Source of the DNA: DAITMV01 sp036834985
Lineage (GTDB): Bacteria; Pseudomonadota; Gammaproteobacteria; Burkholderiales; Burkholderiaceae_B
Length of the DNA: 18,833 nt
NCBI GenBank assembly: GCA_036834985.1
Contig: DAITMV010000037.1
Location: 1-18,833, forward strand
Direction of reading: 5' to 3'
Positions 7,343 through 14,073 of this stretch are shown in pieces (the stretch's first letter is position 1; each line of letters begins with the position of its first letter). The translations under genes and the position numbers were made by a program. The notes beneath the pieces were generated by a model. The model saw only the letters and a list, made by a program, of their open reading frames with translations, was not told the DNA's origin and searched no databases.

Positions 7343-8137
7343 ATGACATATTGTGTGGCCACCCGCCTACGTAGCGGCATCGTATTTTTATCCGACTCCC
7401 GAACCAACGCAGGCGTCGATCACATTGGCACATTCCGCAAAATGACTGTGTTTGAAGAATCAGGCGATCGCGTTATTGTGATGATGTCAGCAGGCAACCT
7501 GGCGGTGACCCAATCGGTCCGAGAAGCGCTCTCACGCCCGGGCGAGGACGATGAGATGACCGTCTGGAACGCGCCCACCATGTTTGATGTCGCCAAAGTC
7601 GTCGGCAAGGCGGTGCGCACCGTGTACAAGGATGACTCAGAGGCCTTGCGCGAATTTGGCATCGACTTCAATTGCAGCCTGATTATCGGTGGTCAAATCA
7701 AGGGGGAAGCGTGTCGGCTGTTTCAGATTTATTCGGCAGGCAATTTCATTGAAGCCAGCGACGAAAACCTCTACTTTCAGATTGGCGAGGCCAAATACGG
7801 CAAGCCCATCCTGGACCGTGTTGTCAAACCGGACACCTCACTGGACGAAGCGGCCAAATGCGCCCTAATCTCGATGGACTCGACCGTGAGGTCCAACCTG
7901 TCGGTGGGCTTGCCGCTTGATTTAATTTGCTACGAAGCGGATTCGCTGCGCATTAACCGCTTTGTCAAAATTGACGATACCAACAGCTACTATCAGATGG
8001 TTCGCCACACATGGGGCGACAGGCTCAAACAAGTATTCCTTGAGTTACCGACCCCCAGCTGGAACAACGATATGCCAGCGAGCGACCCCTCTGCGCACGG
8101 GCTGCGAATCAGCAAACCCGTGGCGCAAGGGCGTTAG
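7343..8137 (+). CDS. anbu: Anbu proteasome-type protease (proteasome beta-subunit homologue, peptidase family T1)
   Basis: A 264-residue N-terminal nucleophile hydrolase of the Anbu lineage, a relative of HslV and of proteasome beta subunits. The sequence opens MTYCVATRLRSGIVFLSDSRTNAG. The catalytic Thr directly follows the initiator Met, so activation needs only methionine removal and no propeptide. Counting that Thr as 1, Asp17 (SDSR) and Lys32 (TFRKM) stand where the T1 catalytic Asp and Lys belong. Known Anbu proteins assemble into open-ring or helical multimers; their substrates are unresolved. The last 25 or so residues are polar and proline-rich and probably disordered. Anbu genes commonly sit beside the ATP-grasp, alpha-E and transglutaminase genes, as here. 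The ribosome binding site is weak. It converges on the chemotaxis gene with 16 bp between stops and no visible terminator. Confidence 0.93.
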   Translation: MTYCVATRLRSGIVFLSDSRTNAGVDHIGTFRKMTVFEESGDRVIVMMSAGNLAVTQSVREALSRPGEDDEMTVWNAPTMFDVAKVVGKAVRTVYKDDSEALREFGIDFNCSLIIGGQIKGEACRLFQIYSAGNFIEASDENLYFQIGEAKYGKPILDRVVKPDTSLDEAAKCALISMDSTVRSNLSVGLPLDLICYEADSLRINRFVKIDDTNSYYQMVRHTWGDRLKQVFLELPTPSWNNDMPASDPSAHGLRISKPVAQGR

Positions 8138-8153
8138 GCAACGGTGTTGGGTA

Positions 8154-9821
8154 CTAGCGCACCTGGCTGGAATAATGCGCGGCCTTGCGGTTCAGGTCCT
8201 CACTGAGCTGCCCCAAGGCGCCCATCACCTGTTCCACGGCATTGGCACCCACTGCATTTTCTTCAGCGGTTTGGCTCACTTTTTCAACATGCTGCGCAAT
8301 TCGAGTCGACGCCTGCGATTGCTCCTTCAGCGCCAGGCTGATGTCCTGAACCACCTCTTGAACCGTGCTGGTATGGGCCTCGATCTCACGCATGCAAACC
8401 ACTAGCTCCTCGGACTGATGCAGACACCGGTTCACGCGATCTGACCACAACGACATTTGATTCACAGACTCTGTTGTACCCCCTTGAATCGCCTGTACCA
8501 TTTGAGCAATCTCGGTGGTTGACTGCGTGGTACGTTCTGCCAGCGAGCGTACCTCATCGGCGACCACCGCAAATCCACGCCCTTGCTCTCCGGCACGCGC
8601 TGCCTCAATGGCAGCGTTTAACGCGAGCAGATTGGTTTGTGCCGCAATCCCTTCAATCACCTCGACGATACGATTGATATCCTGTGATCGATCCCCCAGA
8701 TTGGAAATCGTGACCAACATCTGCTTGGCCGCTTCATGCAAGGACGCTATTTCACTGGCGTTTCGGTTAACCACGTCCAGTCCGTTGCCAGACAGGCGTC
8801 TGGAGTCCTCCGACAGGCGATGGGCTTCGGAAGAAGAATCAGACACCTGCGCAATCGATGTGGTTAACTGCTCGATACTGCTGGCCATGTCGGCCGTCGA
8901 TTGAGAGGTTTGATCGGCCAGGTTCTTGAGCAGCGTAGTTTGTTCCAGCACGTCGGAAGCCTGTTGCTTGACCTGGGTAGAGGAGTCGGCGATATTGCTC
9001 AGCGTACCCCTTAACTGAACACGCAGTGCCTCGATCGACTGGGCCAGCGACCCCTCGGTCGGCTGACTACGCTCCAGATCGGTGATTTGCAGATGTCCCT
9101 TGGCAACCCGTTGGGCCACATGAACCAATACGGCGGGCTCAGCTCCCAATTTGGTCATCAATCCCCGATACATCAACCACAAGGCAACTGTTACTGCGCT
9201 ACCAAACAAAAATGCAAACACGCTGTCGTCGATAACCATCGCTTTGATCAGCGCCGCTTGACTCGTCAACGCAGACTGGCTCACCGCGCCCAGCTCGTTT
9301 TGAGCCCACACGCTCAGTTCACCGGCAGCCTTTGAAACGGGGCGGTCAATCCCTTTGACCACTTTATCAACTGCAAAAGAGCTCAGGGGGTCATCAGATA
9401 CAAAGTGTTTTAGTGCCTCTTCATACCTGTCAACCATGATTCTTAAATCAGTGGCTAAGGTCAAAATAACCTGATGCTGCTGCGAATAGCCAGCAACCGT
9501 CGGATCTTTTTCCAGCTCGGTTAATTGCTGCCGAAGGGTCTGTTGCAGCTCTTTAAATTCTGAGAGGTATTTATCACGTGAAGCAGGGTCTGCCCCCCGC
9601 AGCAAAATGTGATTGTATGCTTTGGCCAGCGCGATGACGTTGGACTCGACTTTTCCCGTGACATGCGCAATATGCCCCAGCCGGACAACCTTGTTAAAGT
9701 CGGTCGACAGGGTATTGCTCAGATCCCTGCCTTCCCACATGGTCATGACCAACAAAGCAATCAACCCCGTAAAAATACCGACTATCACGCTCAAAAACGC
9801 AGACTTCACCGTGCGAAACAT
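8154..9821 (-). CDS. Methyl-accepting chemotaxis protein (transmembrane chemoreceptor)
   Basis: A 555-residue chemoreceptor. Transmembrane helix 1 is at about 7-28. A periplasmic helical domain of about 170 residues follows (29-198), probably of the four-helix-bundle type and of unknown ligand. Transmembrane helix 2 is at about 200-218, then a HAMP-like linker (about 220-273) and a long cytoplasmic coiled coil. The conserved hairpin tip lies around 385-425 (GIAAQTNLLALNAAIEAARA, then GRGFAVVADEVR), where CheA and CheW bind. SIEQLTTSIAQVSDSSSEA (about 315-333) looks like a methylation region. The C-terminus (AAHYSSQVR) lacks an NWETF-type CheR/CheB tether. The ATG follows a G-rich ribosome binding site (GGGGGGAAGT). 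No other chemotaxis genes are in view. The leader carries unusual repeats, described separately. Confidence 0.93.
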   Translation of the reverse strand: MFRTVKSAFLSVIVGIFTGLIALLVMTMWEGRDLSNTLSTDFNKVVRLGHIAHVTGKVESNVIALAKAYNHILLRGADPASRDKYLSEFKELQQTLRQQLTELEKDPTVAGYSQQHQVILTLATDLRIMVDRYEEALKHFVSDDPLSSFAVDKVVKGIDRPVSKAAGELSVWAQNELGAVSQSALTSQAALIKAMVIDDSVFAFLFGSAVTVALWLMYRGLMTKLGAEPAVLVHVAQRVAKGHLQITDLERSQPTEGSLAQSIEALRVQLRGTLSNIADSSTQVKQQASDVLEQTTLLKNLADQTSQSTADMASSIEQLTTSIAQVSDSSSEAHRLSEDSRRLSGNGLDVVNRNASEIASLHEAAKQMLVTISNLGDRSQDINRIVEVIEGIAAQTNLLALNAAIEAARAGEQGRGFAVVADEVRSLAERTTQSTTEIAQMVQAIQGGTTESVNQMSLWSDRVNRCLHQSEELVVCMREIEAHTSTVQEVVQDISLALKEQSQASTRIAQHVEKVSQTAEENAVGANAVEQVMGALGQLSEDLNRKAAHYSSQVR

Positions 9822-9835
9822 ACTTCCCCCCCACC

Positions 9836-9889
9836 CATCAAATAACTGCTAAGAGCGTGTCAGTGTGATCCCGCTCTATCTATTTGATG
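9836..9889. repeat. Nested inverted repeats in the chemoreceptor leader
   Basis: An outer pair, CATCAAATA (9836-9844) and TATTTGATG (9881-9889), is a perfect 9-bp inverted repeat. Inside it, AGAGCG (9852-9857) and CGCTCT (9872-9877) form a second perfect inverted repeat. The centre holds GTGTCA followed by GTGTGA. The block lies 15 bp upstream of the chemoreceptor start, next to its ribosome binding site. It could fold in the mRNA leader as two stacked stems or bind a regulator as DNA. Confidence 0.5.
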
Positions 9890-9931
9890 AACACCAAAAT
9901 GGGGCAGCCCGTCTTAAATGATTAACACCAA
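9885..9931. repeat. Near-identical 13-bp direct repeats
   Basis: TGATGAACACCAA (9885-9897) and TGATTAACACCAA (9919-9931) match at 12 of 13 positions and start 34 bp apart. The first overlaps the outer inverted repeat of the chemoreceptor leader. Both lie in the gap between the chemoreceptor start and the 3-hydroxybutyrate dehydrogenase stop, where the chemoreceptor promoter should be, and are candidate regulator sites. Confidence 0.45.
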
Positions 9932-9940
9932 CGGGGGCTG
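9896..9940 (-). terminator. Weak hairpin just after the 3-hydroxybutyrate dehydrogenase gene
   Basis: Read on the minus strand, CAGCCCCCGT (9940-9931) can pair with ACGGGCTG (9912-9905) with two bulged bases, followed by CCCCATTTT (9904-9896). It begins immediately after the dehydrogenase stop. The loop is long (18 bases) and the T-run short, so termination would be inefficient. It may be coincidental. Confidence 0.3.
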
Positions 9941-9941
9941 T

Positions 9942-10721
9942 TTATTGGGCAGCCCAGCCGCCATCCATATTCCATGCAGCACCGCGTACCTGGCTGGCAG
10001 CCGGGGAGCACAAAAACACCGCCATCGCTCCCAACTGTTCAGGCGTGACAAATTCGTGTGAAGGTTGTTTTTCGGACAGGAGTCCAATTTTTGCCTCATC
10101 CATGGATACGCCCTGTGCCTGCGCCCGAGCATCGACCTGCTGTTGCACCAGCGGTGTCAACACCCAACCCGGGCAAATAGCATTGCAGGTGATACCTGTG
10201 GTTGCGGTTTCCAGTGCCACCACCTTGGTCAAACCAACCACGCCATGTTTGGCGGCCACATAGGCTGATTTTTGGGCCGACCCGACCAGCCCGTGGACCG
10301 ATGCGATGTTGATGATTCGTCCCCAATTAGCCCGGCGCATCGCAGGCATAGCCAGTCGGGTGGTGTGGAACACGGCCGACAGATTGATTGCTATCACCGC
10401 ATCCCAACGCTCCACCGGAAAATCTTCCACGGCCGCTACATGTTGAATGCCGGCGTTATTGACCAGAACATCCACGGCACCAAAACGCTCTGCCGCACAT
10501 GCCATCAGGGCCTCTATCTCGTCGGGGTGCTGTAAATTGGCGCCGTGATAGACCACTTGCCCGCCATAGGCCGATAACTCCTGTACCAAGGCCTGGACCG
10601 CAGCCTGATCGGCAAAACCATTCAGAACAAGATTGGCGCCCTGTTCGGCTAAAGCGCGCGCAACGCCAAGACCAATACCGCTGGTTGAGCCGGTGACCAG
10701 TGCTGTTTTTCCTTTTAACAT
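9942..10721 (-). CDS. bdhA: 3-hydroxybutyrate dehydrogenase
   Basis: A short-chain dehydrogenase that interconverts (R)-3-hydroxybutyrate and acetoacetate with NAD, in the breakdown of polyhydroxybutyrate or ketone bodies. The 259-residue protein has the cofactor motif GSTSGIG at 11-17, NNAG at 88-91 and the catalytic set Asn113, Ser141, Tyr154 and Lys158. The ending (NMDGGWAAQ) and the SVHGLVGSAQKSAYVAAKHG segment are typical of the PHB-type enzyme. I chose the ATG at 10721 because AAGGA lies upstream at a proper distance and the family begins with MLKGKTALVTGS. The frame continues upstream to 10847, but that would add about 42 uncharacteristic residues and overlap the divergent gene. It is divergent from an alpha/beta hydrolase gene with a near-palindrome in the shared upstream region. 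Confidence 0.94.
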   Translation of the reverse strand: MLKGKTALVTGSTSGIGLGVARALAEQGANLVLNGFADQAAVQALVQELSAYGGQVVYHGANLQHPDEIEALMACAAERFGAVDVLVNNAGIQHVAAVEDFPVERWDAVIAINLSAVFHTTRLAMPAMRRANWGRIINIASVHGLVGSAQKSAYVAAKHGVVGLTKVVALETATTGITCNAICPGWVLTPLVQQQVDARAQAQGVSMDEAKIGLLSEKQPSHEFVTPEQLGAMAVFLCSPAASQVRGAAWNMDGGWAAQ

Positions 10722-10753
10722 CCGAAGTTCCTTTTCTGTTGAACGCCCTGCGT

Positions 10754-10776
10754 CATGACAAACCGCAGTTTGCATG
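10754..10776. promoter_or_regulatory. Near-perfect palindrome between bdhA and the divergent hydrolase (operator candidate)
   Basis: The left arm is CATG (10754-10757), one extra A, then CAAAC (10759-10763). After a CGCA centre, the right arm is GTTTGCATG (10768-10776). Apart from the single extra A, the arms are complementary over 9 bp. The site is 32 bp upstream of the bdhA ATG and 41 bp upstream of the hydrolase ATG, a position from which a dimeric regulator could control both genes. Confidence 0.45.
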
Positions 10777-10817
10777 GAATACTGAACAAACGCATAACAC
10801 TCGAAAGGTATATCCCG

Positions 10818-11681
10818 ATGCTGACACCTCGCTTGCGCAAGGTTCAATGGCTAAGCCCCGCGGGGCTGTTTAACATGGCCTACAAGGAGTGGGGTGAACC
10901 AGACAATCCACACGCACTGATCTGCGTTCATGGATTGACGCGCGTAGGCCAGGATTTTAATGATCTGGCCCAAGCGCTTGGCCATGAGGTCCGTGTAGTC
11001 GCCCCCGATGTTCCAGGCCGAGGAGGCTCCGACTGGCTACCCGACCCCTCCCTGTATGCGATCCCCGTGTATGTGGCAGCCTGCGTGGCGCTGTTGGCAC
11101 GGGTCAACGCAACAACGGTGGACTGGCTGGGCACCTCCATGGGCGGGCTGATTGGCATGGGACTGGCCGGGCTATCGAACAGCCCTGTTAGAAAACTGAT
11201 CATCAACGATGTGGGCCCCACGCTCAATTTCGAGGCCTTGCAACGTATCGGAGCTTACACAGGGCAAGCCATCAGCTTTGGGACGTTGCAACAGGCGTGT
11301 GAGTACATCAAAACCATCAGTGCGCCATTTGGACCCCATACCGATGCCCAATGGATGGCCATGACCCAAAGCGTTATGGTTGAAAAAGATGGCGTGCTCA
11401 AACCGCATTATGACCCGGGCATCGGTCAGGCCTTTAAAAACATCACCCCCGAGATGGCTCAGATGGGCGAGGCGGCGTTGTGGGCCAGTTACGATGCAAT
11501 CACCGCCGATACCTTGTTGATTCGCGGAGAACACTCGGACCTGCTGACCCCCGAGACAGCAGTGGCGATGACCCAACGGGGCCCCAAGGCCAAACGTATC
11601 GACATAGCGGGCGTCGGTCACGCCCCCACCTTCATGAATGCACAACAAATTGAGATCGTTCGGGAATTTTTGCTGGGATGA
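10818..11681 (+). CDS. Alpha/beta-fold hydrolase
   Basis: A 287-residue serine hydrolase of the alpha/beta fold. ICVHGLTR near 37-44 is the oxyanion-hole HG motif. The nucleophile is Ser107 in the elbow GTSMGG. Asp241 (RGEHSD) and His268 (GVGHAPTF) complete the triad. There is no signal peptide or membrane helix, so it should be cytoplasmic. The substrate cannot be told; esters, thioesters or lactones are all possible. Its divergent pairing with 3-hydroxybutyrate dehydrogenase makes a hydroxyacid ester or oligomer an attractive guess but no more. I chose the ATG at 10818, preceded by AAAGG, because the N-terminus then fits the fold; an in-frame start at 10755 would run through the near-palindrome. 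Confidence 0.88.
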   Translation: MLTPRLRKVQWLSPAGLFNMAYKEWGEPDNPHALICVHGLTRVGQDFNDLAQALGHEVRVVAPDVPGRGGSDWLPDPSLYAIPVYVAACVALLARVNATTVDWLGTSMGGLIGMGLAGLSNSPVRKLIINDVGPTLNFEALQRIGAYTGQAISFGTLQQACEYIKTISAPFGPHTDAQWMAMTQSVMVEKDGVLKPHYDPGIGQAFKNITPEMAQMGEAALWASYDAITADTLLIRGEHSDLLTPETAVAMTQRGPKAKRIDIAGVGHAPTFMNAQQIEIVREFLLG

Positions 11682-11771
11682 GCACTCTTATTTGCCCTGG
11701 GTGATAAACAATTGCGAAAACGGCATAGCCTTCCGGTGGTATTGGCCCGCATGGTTTGAGACAATAGGATT

Positions 11772-14045
11772 ATGGTTTCAGTCAACTCCTCATTACAGGC
11801 CAGTCAGGATCAATTCTTCCTGCCAGCACTGGCGTTATTGTCCGAACAGGACGCCGCCCGTGTGCGAACCGCCCTGGCCTACGCAGCAGAACACGGCGCC
11901 GGCCAGGTGCTTGACACCCGCGAGCCGGCACTGTCTCACATGCTCGCGGTGGCTGATTTATTGGCTGAACTGCGTACGGATGCGGATACCCGAATCGCCG
12001 GCATACTGGCCCCTTTGTCTTTTTTTGACAAACATCTGGAAAAACGCGCAGAAGCACTGTTCGACAAAGAAGTCGTTCATATGCTGTTCAGTCTGCGTCA
12101 GTTATATAAACTTCGCACGGTGGTCGGTGCACATGCTGACGCCAACCTGACCACGGCCAAATGGGCCGACCAGGTTGAAACCCTGCGCAAAATGATGCTG
12201 GCCATGGCCAGTGATGTACGGGTTGTCTTGATTCGCCTGTGCTCCCGACTGCAAACATTGCGGCACTTTAGCGGCCTTGACGACATCAAGGCCCAACGGG
12301 GCGATTTATGGAAAGTAGCGCAATACACCGCGCGTGAATCACTGGATCTGTATGCCCCTCTGGCCAACCGCTTAGGTTTGTGGCAAATCAAATGGGAAAT
12401 GGAAGATCTCTCCTTCCGGTTGCTTGAACCCGATACCTACAAACGCATCGCCAAAATGCTCGATGAAAAACGCACTGAGCGTGAAGCGTTTATCAACCAG
12501 GCCATGGAAACCATCCGGGAACATCTGGAAGCCTTGGGCATTCACGCTGAAATCTCAGGCCGCCCCAAACACATTTACAGCATCTGGAACAAGATGCGCG
12601 GCAAGGGACTGACCTTTGACCAGCTCTACGATGTGCGTGCCTGCCGGGTGATCGTGGACGATGTCAAAAGCTGTTATACCGCGCTGGGCGTTGTGCACGA
12701 GCTGTGGACACCCCTATCCAAGGAATTTGACGACTACATCGCCAAGCCCAAACCCAATGGTTATCAGTCGCTGCACACGGTGGTGACTGATCGCAGCGGC
12801 AAAACACTCGAGGTGCAGATTCGCACACACGATATGCACAGCTTTGCTGAGTATGGTGTGGCTGCCCACTGGCGGTACAAGGAATCTGGCAAGGCGGGTT
12901 ATGCCGGCAACAGTCGTGCTGATGGAGACTTTGAAAACCGTATCGCCTGGCTGCGTCAGCTTCTGGCCTGGAAAAACGAAGTCACGGACACCATGGCTGA
13001 ACCCTCGGCCTGGACTGACAAACTCAAAAGCACGGTACTCGAAGGCACGGTTTACGTATTTACACCCCAGGCCCGTGTGATCGAATTGCCTGCCGGCAGC
13101 ACACCGGTCGACTTTGCCTACCACCTGCACTCCGAGTTGGGTCATAAGTGCCGCGGTGCCAAAGTCGATGGTGCCATGGTGCCACTGAACACTCCGCTGC
13201 AAAGTGGTCAAACGGTTGAGGTGATCACGGTACGTGGCGATGGCCCAGCGGGCCCCTCCCGCGACTGGCTCAACAGCCAGTTAGGCTATCTGATGAGCCA
13301 CCGCGCCAAACAGAAGGTACGTCAGTGGTTTGCTCAGCAGGAGCTCAAGGAAACCATCGAACGCGGGCGCAGTATTGTTGAAAAGGAATTGCAGCGGATA
13401 GGTCATACCGCAATGTCACATGAGGTGCTGGCGGCCCGTCTTGGCTACCCCGGCAGTCCCGAGCTTTACGGGGCCATGGCGCGTGAGGAAATTCGCCCCC
13501 GGGCCATTGAACATTGCCTGGCCCCTCCTCCGGCCGCCACCGAGGTAGACTCGCCCGACGTTCGCATTCTCAACCGGCGCAAAACCGGCGGGGATGCTGC
13601 CAATGAATCGGGTGTGCTGGTGGTGGGTGTGGATGCGCTGATGACCCAATTGGCCCGCTGCTGCCGCCCCACGCCGCCCGATCCAATCATCGGATTTGTG
13701 ACCCGAGGCAAGGGGATATCTATCCACCGCGTGGGTTGTCCTAACCTGACCTCCATGGCCCGCAATCAAAGCGAGCGCTTGATCGAGACCACCTGGGGAG
13801 AAGAAGGTGAACGGGTATATCCGGTCGACTTGATCGTGATGGCCAATGACCGTCAAGGCTTGCTGCGTGACATCACAGAAGTGTTCTCACGCGAAAAAAT
13901 AAACGTGATTGGCGTCAACACCCAATCACAACGCAACATGGCAAAAATGCAGTTCACCGCCGAGGTCAAACATGCAGCCCAACTGCAACGCGCATTGACC
14001 CTGCTCATGGAAATCAACGGCGTATTTGAAGCACGCCGCCGGTAA
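11772..14045 (+). CDS. relA: GTP pyrophosphokinase RelA, monofunctional (p)ppGpp synthetase
   Basis: RelA makes (p)ppGpp from ATP and GTP/GDP on stalled ribosomes under amino-acid starvation. Domain order over 757 residues: a degenerate hydrolase-like domain (about 30-185), the synthetase domain (about 230-345), TGS (about 422-485), a helical linker, a Cys-containing zinc-finger-like domain (RCCRPTPPD near 626) and a C-terminal ACT domain (about 683-757). The synthetase carries EFDD at 318-321, the acidic EXDD signature of monofunctional RelA (bifunctional enzymes have RXKD), and the substrate-binding YQSLHT from Tyr331. The hydrolase region has lost the HD motif: LAPLSFFD stands where active enzymes have LLHD, and LCSRLQTLR where they have LADR. 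So it should not degrade ppGpp, and a separate SpoT is expected elsewhere. AGGA precedes the ATG. It converges with ppk over a 28-bp gap. Confidence 0.95.
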   Translation: MVSVNSSLQASQDQFFLPALALLSEQDAARVRTALAYAAEHGAGQVLDTREPALSHMLAVADLLAELRTDADTRIAGILAPLSFFDKHLEKRAEALFDKEVVHMLFSLRQLYKLRTVVGAHADANLTTAKWADQVETLRKMMLAMASDVRVVLIRLCSRLQTLRHFSGLDDIKAQRGDLWKVAQYTARESLDLYAPLANRLGLWQIKWEMEDLSFRLLEPDTYKRIAKMLDEKRTEREAFINQAMETIREHLEALGIHAEISGRPKHIYSIWNKMRGKGLTFDQLYDVRACRVIVDDVKSCYTALGVVHELWTPLSKEFDDYIAKPKPNGYQSLHTVVTDRSGKTLEVQIRTHDMHSFAEYGVAAHWRYKESGKAGYAGNSRADGDFENRIAWLRQLLAWKNEVTDTMAEPSAWTDKLKSTVLEGTVYVFTPQARVIELPAGSTPVDFAYHLHSELGHKCRGAKVDGAMVPLNTPLQSGQTVEVITVRGDGPAGPSRDWLNSQLGYLMSHRAKQKVRQWFAQQELKETIERGRSIVEKELQRIGHTAMSHEVLAARLGYPGSPELYGAMAREEIRPRAIEHCLAPPPAATEVDSPDVRILNRRKTGGDAANESGVLVVGVDALMTQLARCCRPTPPDPIIGFVTRGKGISIHRVGCPNLTSMARNQSERLIETTWGEEGERVYPVDLIVMANDRQGLLRDITEVFSREKINVIGVNTQSQRNMAKMQFTAEVKHAAQLQRALTLLMEINGVFEARRR

Positions 14046-14073
14046 GCACAACGCGTAGGGGCTCTTCGGTTTA

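Noticed and set aside
10722..10847. 5' extension of the 3-hydroxybutyrate dehydrogenase frame
   Set aside because: The family starts at MLKGKTALVTG, preceded by AAGGA. The extension has no dehydrogenase features and overlaps the divergent hydrolase start.
11772..14045. Annotation of the RelA homologue as a bifunctional SpoT
   Set aside because: The hydrolase HD motif is missing and the synthetase has EFDD instead of the RXKD form of bifunctional enzymes.
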